Source: Candidatus Methanogaster sp. UBA203 (GTDB lineage: Archaea; Halobacteriota; Methanosarcinia; Methanosarcinales; Methanogasteraceae). From it: a DNA stretch of 15,487 nucleotides. The notes beneath the pieces are model-generated. The model was not told where the DNA came from, made no database searches, and saw only the letters and a list, made by a program, of their open reading frames with translations. Below are positions 7,017 through 14,847 of this stretch, one piece after another (the stretch's first letter is position 1; each line of letters opens with the position of its first letter). The stretch is from NCBI GenBank assembly GCA_002503595.1, contig DASC01000109.1, positions 1 to 15,487 on the forward strand, given 5' to 3'. The translations under genes were made by a program, and so were the position numbers.

Positions 7017-8648
7017 ATGGCTGGACAGATCACTCAACCAATAATTGTCGTAGACCCAAGTAAGGAGCATGTACGTGGAAAGGATGCATTGCAGATGAAC
7101 ATCACCGCTGCTATGGCAGTGGCAAACACAGTAAAATCGACGTTTGGTCCAAGCGGCATGGACAAGATGCTCGTAGATGTGGCAGGGGATGTCACGATCA
7201 CCAACGACGGCGAGACCATTCTGCGCAAGATCGATGTAGAGCATCCGAGCGCAAAAACGATCGTTGCTGTTGCGAATACACAGGAAAAAGAAGTCGGTGA
7301 TGGCACCACTGCGTCTGTTATGCTTGCAGGCGAACTGCTTAAAAGAGCAGGCGGACTGATGGACCGGGGCATCCACCCAACGACGGTCATTGCAGGGTAT
7401 AAACTGGCAGAATACAAATCACAGGAAATTTTAGGCGAACTTGCAATCGATGTCGCGGGGGATGACACCGATCTTCTGCAGAGCATCGCAGCAACCGCAA
7501 TGGCTGGCAAATCCATCGCATGTGGTGATCTGGCACCCATCTGCGTACGTGCAATACAACTCATTAAAAACGGGGATATCGACGTCTTTAATAACGTCAG
7601 GATCCAGAAGAACGTCGGTAAAAGCATCGAGGATACCGAACTGATCTCAGGTGTCGTGATCGATAAGAGGCGTGTGCACGATGCGATGCCAAAACGCGTC
7701 AAGGATGCGCATATTGCGCTGTTGACATCAGGCATCGAATTCCGGAAGTTTGCCAAGGCGCCTGGCGGAAAGAGCAACGAAAAGATGAAAGTGACCTCTG
7801 CTGCGCAATTGGAGGAGATGTACGCTGGAGAGGAGTCTGCTATCAAGTCAGATATCGATAGTCTCTACAACATCGGCGTGAATGCCGTCTTCTGTACCAA
7901 GAGTATCACCGAGTCTGCGCAAGAACATCTTGTCAAACGCGGCATACTCGGGGTTGCGCGGGTCAATGATAATGATCTGGAGGCGATCTCACGTACCACT
8001 GGCGCAACGATCCTCTCGAATATCGTGGATGTGGAGGAGAGCGATCTCGGCACAGCCGGTATCGTTGAGGAGAAGGGCGCGGAGGACGAGGAACTGATCT
8101 ACATAAAGGATTGCCCGAATCCGAAGACCGTTTCCATCGTCGTTCACGGCGGCACAGAACATGTTCTGGATACCGTCGAGGGTGCGCTTGGCGATGCGCT
8201 GCGGGTTGTGGCTGATGTCGTCAAGGATAACACAGTCGTTGCTGGCGGAGGCGCATGTGAGACTGAACTTTTGCTCCGCCTCAAGGAGTATGCCAGAACG
8301 ATCAGCGGCAAGGAGCAACTCGCGGTCGATGCGTTCGCGGATGCTCTGGAATCGATCCCGTACACACTCGCAGAGAACGCAGGGCTCGACTCGACCGACA
8401 TGATGACCATGCTCAAAGCGAAGCACATAGCCGGCGGCACAACATCCGGCATCGATGTGTACAACGGCGAGATCATCGATATGTACGGAAATGGCGTCAT
8501 CGAGCCGCTCCAGGTGAAGACCCAGTCCCTGAAATCCGCTACCGATGCCACTGTCATGATCCTCAAGGTCGATGATGTGCTCGCATCCGAGCGCAAGGAA
8601 CTGACTCCGAAACCGGGACAGGCACCACATGATTTTGACCGATTCTGA
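7017..8648 (+). CDS. thsA: Thermosome subunit (group II chaperonin)
   Basis: This 543-residue subunit belongs to the ATP-driven double-ring folding chamber of archaea. Seen: the ATP-binding and hydrolysis motifs GPSGMDKMLV, TITNDGETIL (N63-D64-G65) and GDGTTASV (94-101), the segment EGALGDALRVV carrying the family's catalytic Asp region, and GGGACE (410-415). The ATG at 7017 has GGAGG at 7006-7010 with 6-nt spacing; an upstream in-frame TTG at 7002 is unlikely because it precedes the ribosome site. The C-terminus is unusual: it ends LTPKPGQAPHDFDRF and lacks the Gly-Gly-Met-rich tail that fills the chamber in most archaeal thermosomes. The last 20 nt overlap grpE. Identity is secure; which paralogue (alpha, beta or gamma) cannot be told here. 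Confidence 0.96.
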   Translation: MAGQITQPIIVVDPSKEHVRGKDALQMNITAAMAVANTVKSTFGPSGMDKMLVDVAGDVTITNDGETILRKIDVEHPSAKTIVAVANTQEKEVGDGTTASVMLAGELLKRAGGLMDRGIHPTTVIAGYKLAEYKSQEILGELAIDVAGDDTDLLQSIAATAMAGKSIACGDLAPICVRAIQLIKNGDIDVFNNVRIQKNVGKSIEDTELISGVVIDKRRVHDAMPKRVKDAHIALLTSGIEFRKFAKAPGGKSNEKMKVTSAAQLEEMYAGEESAIKSDIDSLYNIGVNAVFCTKSITESAQEHLVKRGILGVARVNDNDLEAISRTTGATILSNIVDVEESDLGTAGIVEEKGAEDEELIYIKDCPNPKTVSIVVHGGTEHVLDTVEGALGDALRVVADVVKDNTVVAGGGACETELLLRLKEYARTISGKEQLAVDAFADALESIPYTLAENAGLDSTDMMTMLKAKHIAGGTTSGIDVYNGEIIDMYGNGVIEPLQVKTQSLKSATDATVMILKVDDVLASERKELTPKPGQAPHDFDRF

Positions 8649-9171
8649 GATCGAAGAGTCAGGCGCTTCAGAAGTTGATACCGCAGAGGGTACGGATGCA
8701 GATGCAGAAACGCTTCAGGCGTTGAAAGAGCGACTCGCGGAATGCGAGGAGAGGGCAGACTCGTATTTCGACCGCTTGCAGAGATTGCAGGCGGATTTTG
8801 CGAATTACAAGAAGAGAACCGCGAAAGAGACGGTAGAATCGATCGAATACGCAAACGAATCGCTCATCCTGTCGATCCTCGATGTGCTCGACAATCTTGA
8901 GCGGGCTCTTAACTCTATTCAGCAGGATCATGATCTGGACCACATCAAAAAAGGAATAGAGATGATTCTGCGGCAGTTTCATGACGTGCTCGAGAAGGAA
9001 GAGGTCTCCCCGATCGAGTCGGCCGGTACGGCATTCGATCCGTACCTGCATGAGACGATCGCCCGGGTGAAGTGCGACTCTGAAAGCGGCACTATCGTTG
9101 AGGAACTGCAGCGCGGGTACAGATTCAAATCAAAAGTGATCCGCCCCTGTATGGTCAAGGTGGCAGAGTAA
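8629..9171 (+). CDS. grpE: GrpE nucleotide exchange factor
   Basis: GrpE releases ADP from DnaK (Hsp70) in the cytoplasm. The 180-residue protein has the expected order: an acidic, flexible N-terminus, a long coiled coil (about residues 28-75) with RLQADFANYKKRT, and a helical bundle with LDVLDNLERAL. The C-terminal beta-wing carries FDPYLHETIARV and ends GYRFKSKVIRPCMVKVAE, both family signatures. The ATG at 8629 overlaps the thermosome stop by 20 nt; a TTG at 8635 is an alternative. The unusual feature is context: archaeal grpE normally sits with dnaK and dnaJ, but here it shares a transcript with the thermosome and is followed by the atp cluster. Translation is probably coupled to the chaperonin gene. 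Confidence 0.95.
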   Translation: MILTDSEIEESGASEVDTAEGTDADAETLQALKERLAECEERADSYFDRLQRLQADFANYKKRTAKETVESIEYANESLILSILDVLDNLERALNSIQQDHDLDHIKKGIEMILRQFHDVLEKEEVSPIESAGTAFDPYLHETIARVKCDSESGTIVEELQRGYRFKSKVIRPCMVKVAE

Positions 9172-9230
9172 GCCTGACAACGTTTGAACCGACTGAACAG
9201 ACCCGGCAATGGCTTGTGGAACCGAACAAG

Positions 9231-9277
9231 GAATTTTTAATCGCAGGGGCTCACGAATCCAATAGATATTTATTACA
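9231..9277 (+). promoter_or_regulatory. Candidate promoter elements for atpFAB
   Basis: Two AT-rich stretches, GAATTTTTAATC at 9231-9242 and ATATTTATTA at 9266-9275, are plausible TATA boxes in the 193-nt gap between grpE and atpF. Either would leave a leader of roughly 65-110 nt before atpF. I cannot decide between them, but the gap does suggest that atpFAB has its own promoter. Confidence 0.4.
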
Positions 9278-9336
9278 TCGGAACCTTTTGTGAAGCGATC
9301 ATTTAACACTGATGGAACGCATTGATTGAGGTATCG

Positions 9337-9363
9337 ATGAAACATATCGTCAGCAGGAGATAA
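9337..9363 (+). CDS. Possible 8-codon leader ORF before atpF
   Basis: ATG at 9337 opens a frame encoding MKHIVSRR with its TAA at 9361-9363, one base before the atpF ATG at 9365. GAGGT at 9328-9332 could serve as its ribosome site, and the AGGAG that serves atpF lies inside its last codons. This layout would fit translational coupling or a regulatory leader, but a frame this short can arise by chance. Confidence 0.2.
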   Translation: MKHIVSRR

Positions 9364-9364
9364 A

Positions 9365-9661
9365 ATGGAACTCGCAACAATCGGGCGTGGAGATTTCACG
9401 CTTGGATTCAAACTCGCAGGTATGAGAAAGACGTACGAAGTCACTGAGGATACGATAGAACCGACAGTGCGCAAGGTACTCGATGATCCGGACGTTGGAA
9501 TACTGGTCATGAATAACGATGATGCTTCGCTTCTTCCGGATGCGCTGCAATCGGTGCTCGACGAATCGGTCGTGCCGACTGTGGTTCTGGTCGGGGGCGG
9601 AGAGACTACCCAGTTACGAGAAAAAATAAAACAAGCAGTAGGTGTTGATCTTTGGAAGTAA
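9365..9661 (+). CDS. atpF: A-type ATP synthase subunit F
   Basis: The 98-residue protein is the small central-stalk subunit F of the archaeal A-type ATP synthase. It couples the rotor to the catalytic A3B3 head on the cytoplasmic face of the membrane. It opens MELATIGRGDFTLGFKLAGM, with the N-terminal pattern of the family, followed by a Rossmann-like repeat with DDPDVGILVMN and VVPTVVLVGGG; the length is normal (about 100). AGGAG at 9355-9359 precedes the ATG by 5 nt. Its end overlaps the TTG start of atpA by 10 nt. Upstream one expects atpC; instead there is a promoter-like gap and grpE. Confidence 0.93.
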   Translation: MELATIGRGDFTLGFKLAGMRKTYEVTEDTIEPTVRKVLDDPDVGILVMNNDDASLLPDALQSVLDESVVPTVVLVGGGETTQLREKIKQAVGVDLWK

Positions 9662-11394
9662 AAGGAACTATATACCGGATAGCAGGACCGGTCGTGACCG
9701 TCATCGATGTACCCACAAAGATGTATGATGTGGTCAAGATCGGCAACGAGGGGCTCATGGGTGAGGTGATAGGTATCGAGGGCGACAAATCGACCATTCA
9801 GGTGTATGAGGATACCTCAGGCATCGCGCCGGGTGAGCCTGTCGAGAACACGGGTATGCCGTTATCTGTTGAACTTGGGCCAGGGCTCCTTGAGAGTATC
9901 TACGATGGAATCCAGCGCCCGCTTCCCGTGCTCATGGAGAAGATGAAGAGCGATTTCATCGAGCGCGGCGTTACTGCTCCCGGGCTTGACCGTGCCAGGG
10001 AGTGGGAGTTCACCCCGGTCGCAACGATTGGCACTGAAGTTAAGGGAGGGGACATCATCGGAACGGTTCCGGAGACCCATATCGAACACAAGATCATGGT
10101 TCCGCCGAACGTGTCGGGAGTCGTCGATGATATCAAATCGGGGTCGTTTAAGGTGACCGATTGCGTATGCACGCTCGCGGACGGTACTGAACTAACATTG
10201 ATGCAGAAGTGGCCCGTACGTGCGCCAAGACCGTCTCGTAAGAAACTGATGCCGAATATTCCCCTGATAACAGGGCAGCGGATCCTTGACGGACTCTTCC
10301 CGCTTGCAAAGGGCGGGACTGCCGCGATTCCGGGACCTTTCGGATCCGGTAAGACCGTTACCCAGCAGCAACTTGCAAAATGGAGCGATACCGAGATCGT
10401 GGTCTATATCGGGTGTGGCGAGCGTGGGAATGAGATGGCTGATGTCTTAAACGAGTTCCCGGAACTTGCTGATCCGAAAACCGGCAAGCCGCTGATGGAA
10501 CGAACCGTACTCATTGCAAACACCTCAAACATGCCTGTTGCCGCGAGAGAGGCGTCGGTGTATACCGGGATCACCATCGCCGAGTATTACCGGGATATGG
10601 GGTACGACGTCTCGCTGATGGCTGATTCGACATCGAGGTGGGCAGAGGCGATGCGTGAGATCTCATCGCGACTTGAAGAGATGCCTGGCGAGGAAGGGTA
10701 TCCTGCATACCTCTCTGCCAGACTGTCAGAATTCTATGAGCGCGCAGGAAGGGTTGACACACTCTCGGGACTGACCGGATCGGTCACTGTGATCGGCGCG
10801 GTATCCCCGCCGGGAGGCGACTTCTCTGAGCCAGTGACACAGAACACACTCCGTATCGTCAAGGTCTTCTGGGCTCTCGATTCGAAACTCTCACAGAAGA
10901 GGCATTTTCCGTCGATCAACTGGCTCGAGAGTTACAGCCTGTACACCGATCTTTTATCAGACTGGTACAACGAGCAGGTATCGCCTGAATGGCTGCAACT
11001 GCGTGGTGAAGCGATGGAAATCCTCCAGAAGGAGTCGGAACTCCAGGAGATCGTGCAACTCGTCGGTTCGGATGCGCTTCCCGAGGATCAGCAACTGACG
11101 ATGGAGGTTGCACGTATGCTTCGAGAAATTTTCCTGCAGCAGAATGCATTCCATCCGGTCGATACGTTCTGTACGATGGAACACCAGTATAGGTTGATAA
11201 AAGCGATCTTAAAGTACTCCGATATGGCGAACAACGCTCTGGAAAGCGGTATTCCTCTCGAGGATATCATCTCTGTGAAATCGAAGGACGATCTATCAAA
11301 GGTCAAGTTCGAGAAAGAGCTTGACAAGGAACTGGACAAGGTTCTCGCCACGATGAATGAGGAGTTTGAGACGATGCGGGAGGCAGTGAAATGA
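9652..11394 (+). CDS. atpA: A-type ATP synthase catalytic subunit A
   Basis: This 580-residue subunit is the nucleotide-hydrolysing and synthesising subunit of the A-type ATP synthase. Motifs seen: P-loop GPFGSGKTVTQQ (residues 228-235 core), catalytic GCGERGNEM with E257, Walker B region LMADSTSRWAEAMRE (A324-D325), and the non-homologous insert region between the N-terminal barrel and the P-loop that marks A-type and V-type A subunits. It starts with TTG at 9652, within the end of atpF; the residues MEVKGTIYRIAGPVV align with the family N-terminus and no better start exists. AGGTG at 9640-9644 may serve as ribosome site. The stop overlaps atpB as ATGA, a classic coupling signal. Confidence 0.97.
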   Translation: MEVKGTIYRIAGPVVTVIDVPTKMYDVVKIGNEGLMGEVIGIEGDKSTIQVYEDTSGIAPGEPVENTGMPLSVELGPGLLESIYDGIQRPLPVLMEKMKSDFIERGVTAPGLDRAREWEFTPVATIGTEVKGGDIIGTVPETHIEHKIMVPPNVSGVVDDIKSGSFKVTDCVCTLADGTELTLMQKWPVRAPRPSRKKLMPNIPLITGQRILDGLFPLAKGGTAAIPGPFGSGKTVTQQQLAKWSDTEIVVYIGCGERGNEMADVLNEFPELADPKTGKPLMERTVLIANTSNMPVAAREASVYTGITIAEYYRDMGYDVSLMADSTSRWAEAMREISSRLEEMPGEEGYPAYLSARLSEFYERAGRVDTLSGLTGSVTVIGAVSPPGGDFSEPVTQNTLRIVKVFWALDSKLSQKRHFPSINWLESYSLYTDLLSDWYNEQVSPEWLQLRGEAMEILQKESELQEIVQLVGSDALPEDQQLTMEVARMLREIFLQQNAFHPVDTFCTMEHQYRLIKAILKYSDMANNALESGIPLEDIISVKSKDDLSKVKFEKELDKELDKVLATMNEEFETMREAVK

Positions 11395-12767
11395 AGGAAT
11401 ATAAGACGATCAATGAAGTCTCAGGACCGCTTATCTTTGTAGAAAAGACCGAGCCCGTCGGATATAACGAACTTGTGTACATCAAACTGGAAGACGGAAC
11501 CACGAAGCGCGGGCAGGTTCTCGACACCTCCAAGGATATCGTCGTGGTCCAGGTCTTTGAGGGCACAGGCGGCTTGAACCGGAGTTGCGGTGTCAGGTTC
11601 ACAGGCGAGACCATCAAACTGCCAGTATCGATCGACCTCCTTGGGCGAATCCTTTCAGGATCAGGAGATCCGCTCGATGGCGGTCCGAGGATCGTTCCCG
11701 AAGACCGGATCGATATCGGCGGCGCTGCCATGAACCCGTATGCGAGAAAGCCGCCTGAGGATTTCATCCAGACCGGCATCTCCACGATCGACGGGATGAA
11801 CACACTTGTACGAGGGCAGAAACTACCGATCTTCTCCGGTTCAGGACTCCCCCATAACGACATCGCGCTCCAGATCGCAAGGCAGGCGAAGGTGCCCGGA
11901 AGCGAGGAGGCGTTTGCTGTGGTCTTTGCCGGTATGGGGATCACGAACGAGGAGGCGCAGACCTTCATGCAGGATTTCGAGCGGACTGGCGCCCTTGAGC
12001 GTGCTGTGGTCTTCTTAAATCTCGCAGACGACCCTGCTGTCGAGCGGCTGATTACGCCGAGACTTGCGCTTACGGCGGCAGAGTATCTCGCTTACGAGCA
12101 TGATATGCACGTACTTGTGGTGCTCACCGACCTTACAAACTACGCAGAAGCCCTCCGGCAGATGGGCGCGGCAAGAGAAGAGGTTCCCGGGCGGCGGGGC
12201 TATCCCGGATACATGTATACCGATTTTTCAACCATCTACGAGCGGGCAGGCGTCATCAAGGGAAGAAAAGGCTCTGTCACGCAGTTCCCGATCCTTTCGA
12301 TGCCAGGAGACGACATCACCCACCCGATACCTGATCTGAGCGGGTACATCACCGAAGGGCAGATCGTTGTCTCACGGGACCTGCACCGGAAAGGGATTTA
12401 TCCGCCGATCAATGTGCTTCCGTCACTTTCACGGCTGATGAACTCCGGGATAGGTGCTGGAAAAACGAGAGATGATCACAAGGCGGTTTCCGACCAGATG
12501 TATGCGGCTTATGCCGAAGGAAACGATCTCAGGGGTCTTGTCGCAATCGTTGGGAAGGAGGCGCTCTCAGAGCGCGATCGGAAGTTCCTCGAGTTTGCTG
12601 ACATGTTTGAGGATCAATTCGTCAGGCAGGGAAAGGATGAGGATCGGTCGATTGAGACGACGCTTGAGATCGGGTGGAATCTGCTTGCAGAGCTGTCTGA
12701 GGCACAGTTGACGCGGATTGATAGCGAGACGATCGCGAAGTATCATCCGGCACATCGCGCGAAGTAG
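11391..12767 (+). CDS. atpB: A-type ATP synthase regulatory subunit B
   Basis: This 458-residue non-catalytic subunit alternates with A in the A3B3 head and supports nucleotide binding at the interface. It has the family pattern: N-terminal YKTINEVSGPLIFVEKTEPV, the degenerate P-loop FSGSGLPHNDIALQIARQA (148-166) in place of a true GKT, VFAGMGITNEEAQTF, and YTDFSTIYERAGVIKGRKGS. The length is normal. The ATGA overlap couples it to atpA. In methanogen operons atpD normally follows directly; here the gene ends in a strong hairpin and no atpD is found before the window ends. Confidence 0.97.
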   Translation: MKEYKTINEVSGPLIFVEKTEPVGYNELVYIKLEDGTTKRGQVLDTSKDIVVVQVFEGTGGLNRSCGVRFTGETIKLPVSIDLLGRILSGSGDPLDGGPRIVPEDRIDIGGAAMNPYARKPPEDFIQTGISTIDGMNTLVRGQKLPIFSGSGLPHNDIALQIARQAKVPGSEEAFAVVFAGMGITNEEAQTFMQDFERTGALERAVVFLNLADDPAVERLITPRLALTAAEYLAYEHDMHVLVVLTDLTNYAEALRQMGAAREEVPGRRGYPGYMYTDFSTIYERAGVIKGRKGSVTQFPILSMPGDDITHPIPDLSGYITEGQIVVSRDLHRKGIYPPINVLPSLSRLMNSGIGAGKTRDDHKAVSDQMYAAYAEGNDLRGLVAIVGKEALSERDRKFLEFADMFEDQFVRQGKDEDRSIETTLEIGWNLLAELSEAQLTRIDSETIAKYHPAHRAK

Positions 12768-12777
12768 GTCGCGCGAT
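12754..12777 (+). terminator. Perfect hairpin spanning the atpB stop codon
   Basis: ATCGCGCGA (12754-12762) and TCGCGCGAT (12769-12777) form a 9-bp perfect stem around a 6-nt loop AGTAGG that contains the TAG stop of atpB. The stem is GC-rich and would be stable. No uridine run follows, so it is not a classic archaeal terminator; RNA stabilisation, attenuation, or a recombination or attachment site at the island boundary are alternatives. Confidence 0.5.
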
Positions 12778-12910
12778 TGTGCTGGGTGTGTGGGGGTTTG
12801 TTGTGGGTTATATTTCGGCTTTGGAGACTTGTTCCGCGGAAGTTCGGAGGGGCGTTGAATGGCTAAAGGGTAATGTGGGCGTGGATACAGCTGGTGTGTC
12901 ATAGGGAGTA
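12778..12910 (+). other. G/T-rich non-coding spacer at island boundary
   Basis: This stretch between atpB and the AT-rich island has runs such as GGGTGTGTGGGGGTTTGTTG and almost no C at its start, unlike either neighbour. It contains the 10-bp palindrome TTCCGCGGAA at 12832-12841. No reading frame with family features was seen on either strand. There is no atpD remnant that I could recognise. Confidence 0.4.
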
Positions 12911-12918
12911 TTTTATAA

Positions 12919-12928
12919 TTTATAAATA
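12919..12928 (+). promoter_or_regulatory. TATA box of the membrane-protein island
   Basis: TTTATAAATA lies about 22 nt upstream of the ATG at 12946, so the first membrane-protein gene is probably transcribed as a leaderless message. No ribosome site precedes that ATG. Confidence 0.55.
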
Positions 12929-12945
12929 ATTATTATCATCTTATT

Positions 12946-14034
12946 ATGCATAATACTACAATATCGAAAATTGTTAAGATGGGCGTTATCATCTTATCTT
13001 TAGCTGGGTATATCATGGGACTGTTGTTAGTATTGTCGCTGAAGCCGTTTACAACAGTTTTAGGAATAATACTTTTATTTTTATTATGTTGCAATAGCTA
13101 TTCAAAAGTCAAAAATAATCGATTAGTGAATTATTTATATAATATATTAATCTATGTTTTGTTGCTTATGTTTTTCGTGTATATATCTCGAGTGTTCATA
13201 GGGTTTAAAATCATAAGTGGGAATTTGAGTTTTTTAGATATTATAATAGTTTTACTTGCATTTATTTTAGATTTAGTTTTGGTTGCAATGATCCTATCAG
13301 TGCGTTCGAATTGGAAAACACTGTTTTTTAAGTGTGATAAAATCTTATTGTGGAAAACAACATTGAAAGAAGAGACTTTTTTTGTGTTCTATTTCACTTT
13401 TATAGGTAGTTTAACAGTTTCATTAATAGCTTTTCAAGATTTAGATACGTTTAGCGGTTTTGAGTTTAATAATCAATTGTTGATTCTCATAATAATAAAA
13501 ACGTCATTTATTACATTAATTTTATTTGAATCTTTATTTTTTTGTTTTTTGTTAGTTAACAAATACAGAAAGACCAAACGCGGTGATTCGTGTCAGTCGA
13601 TAGGCAACTCTATTAAATTTCAGTTTACAAACTCAAAATTATTATTAGTTTTTATTTTATTCGCATCTATTGTTTTTGCAAGGTTTGTTTCAGAACAAAT
13701 TACTGATGTTCTGTTAGAAAACACCACGGTTTTCGATTGCCAGTTGTTCATCACAAGCTTTATTATTGCTTCAGTCTTATTTATATATTTTATAATTTGT
13801 TTGAATGTTTTAATTTTTGAATATTTCGGCGTGGAATATGATATGGATATCAAAGGCAATATTAGCATTTTTATTATTTGTATATTTTTATTTATAAATG
13901 GAGTTTATCTATCGAAATATCTTGCAATAGCTTCTGTCTATTGGCACCTCGAAATTCCAGATCCACAGTTCGAAGTAGTGCTGCAACAACTATATACACT
14001 ATCGGGGGGATATCGTATTATGACCCAATTATAA
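12946..14034 (+). CDS. Multi-pass membrane protein of unknown family (AT-rich island)
   Basis: I do not recognise this 362-residue protein. It is dominated by about nine hydrophobic segments, roughly at residues 12-30, 33-50, 65-85, 97-120, 145-165, 178-205, 230-247, 267-290 and 305-325, joined by short charged loops, so it is an integral membrane protein with no sizeable soluble domain. There is no Walker motif, metal site or transporter signature that I can name. Codons are strongly A/T-ending, and the gene is much richer in AT than the ATP synthase genes before it, which points to horizontal origin. The ATG at 12946 fits the TATA spacing. A second membrane-protein gene starts 5 nt after its stop. 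Transport, toxin immunity, or a membrane defence effector are all possible and none is supported. Confidence 0.75.
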   Translation: MHNTTISKIVKMGVIILSLAGYIMGLLLVLSLKPFTTVLGIILLFLLCCNSYSKVKNNRLVNYLYNILIYVLLLMFFVYISRVFIGFKIISGNLSFLDIIIVLLAFILDLVLVAMILSVRSNWKTLFFKCDKILLWKTTLKEETFFVFYFTFIGSLTVSLIAFQDLDTFSGFEFNNQLLILIIIKTSFITLILFESLFFCFLLVNKYRKTKRGDSCQSIGNSIKFQFTNSKLLLVFILFASIVFARFVSEQITDVLLENTTVFDCQLFITSFIIASVLFIYFIICLNVLIFEYFGVEYDMDIKGNISIFIICIFLFINGVYLSKYLAIASVYWHLEIPDPQFEVVLQQLYTLSGGYRIMTQL

Positions 14035-14039
14035 TTAAT

Positions 14040-14729
14040 ATGATGACGCCTTGTTTTTTCTTAATTATATCGACTGTTTTTGCAATAGTAGTGTATCTAA
14101 TCTTTTTGCATTATACTTTAAAAAAACATTCATTAGAATTAGAGTGGAACTTCGATCAGATTGCATCAGGTGGTATACATGCACCACTCGGACAAACGGG
14201 GCAAGAAATAATTAGAAAAGTGATCTCGAAACCATTAAAAAATCCCAACTTTATAAAATACTTTAGCTATTTATACTATATGTTTTGGCTATGCACTTCG
14301 CTTATTCTTTCATTGGTCGTAACATATTTGTTAGTAAGCGATTCAATGTTTGGCAAGAATACATTTATGATTTTCGCACTTAAAAATCACTATGCACTTG
14401 CCGTTTACTTCATCTTTGGGATTGTATTAACTGGGATTTTTAAGGAAGTTCAAAAAATCCATAAATATAAGGCAAGAGATTTTATAAGCAAACAAATTTT
14501 ATCTGAATATACTAAGTCTGTATTAGTCTACCTGCCGATTACAATATCGTGTTTAATCGCAATTTTTGTAAGAAATGTCTATCAATTCTCTGAGAAATAC
14601 AGTGATATGTTGGCCCCAGAAAGTATACAAGTATTCCATTGTGTTATTTTTTTATATACATCTGGCTATGTCCTATTAATAGTATCAAAAAAATTAGAAG
14701 ATATATTTATAAAGGAGATCGAAGAGTAA
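14040..14729 (+). CDS. Second membrane protein of the AT-rich island, unknown family
   Basis: This 229-residue protein has an N-terminal membrane anchor (about residues 4-24). A hydrophilic segment of about 50 residues with LELEWNFDQIASGGIHAPLG and GQEIIRKV follows, then about four further membrane helices (near 80-105, 118-140, 170-190, 205-225) and a charged C-terminus ending EDIFIKEIEE. No family is recognised. The paired ATG codons at 14040 and 14043 are the sensible start; the frame extends upstream only as a shadow of the preceding gene. The 5-nt spacing indicates an operon with the 362-residue protein, and the two may form one membrane complex. Composition is as AT-rich as its partner, so both probably arrived together. 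Confidence 0.7.
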   Translation: MMTPCFFLIISTVFAIVVYLIFLHYTLKKHSLELEWNFDQIASGGIHAPLGQTGQEIIRKVISKPLKNPNFIKYFSYLYYMFWLCTSLILSLVVTYLLVSDSMFGKNTFMIFALKNHYALAVYFIFGIVLTGIFKEVQKIHKYKARDFISKQILSEYTKSVLVYLPITISCLIAIFVRNVYQFSEKYSDMLAPESIQVFHCVIFLYTSGYVLLIVSKKLEDIFIKEIEE

Positions 14730-14775
14730 GCACAAATCAGCCCATTATCAGTAGTTGTGTGAAAATGTTTCATCA

Positions 14776-14847
14776 TATCCGATCAGATACTTATGGCACG
14801 TTTCTAAGCTCTTTCTTGACTTGATTCGTGATGAACACAACGTACAT
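14776..14847 (-). pseudogene. RelE/ParE-type toxin remnant
   Basis: Reading leftwards from ATG at 14847, the frame gives MYVVFITNQVKKELRNVP, the N-terminal strand and helix typical of RelE/ParE ribonuclease or gyrase-inhibitor toxins. A TAA (14793-14791) then interrupts it, and two more stops follow after VSDRI. The remaining 60 or so residues with the catalytic part are absent; the gene runs into the end of the AT-rich island. The start overlaps the antitoxin stop as TGATG, the usual arrangement of such pairs. The toxin cannot be functional as it stands. Confidence 0.6.

Noticed and set aside
7034..7846. Long minus-strand open frame (270 codons) opposite the thermosome gene.
   Set aside because: It is a shadow of the thermosome codon bias; its translation is Ser/Ile-rich low-complexity sequence without family features.
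9172..9364. Possible remnant of atpC between grpE and atpF.
   Set aside because: No frame in the gap resembles subunit C; it contains only promoter-like AT-rich stretches and a tiny ORF.
11303..11968. Minus-strand open frame of 221 codons opposite the atpA/atpB junction.
   Set aside because: It overlaps two certain genes on the plus strand and has no recognisable protein features.
13878..14039. N-terminal extension of the second membrane protein into the first gene.
   Set aside because: It lies in another frame inside the coding region of the 362-residue protein; the ATG pair at 14040/14043 gives a normal 5-nt spacing.
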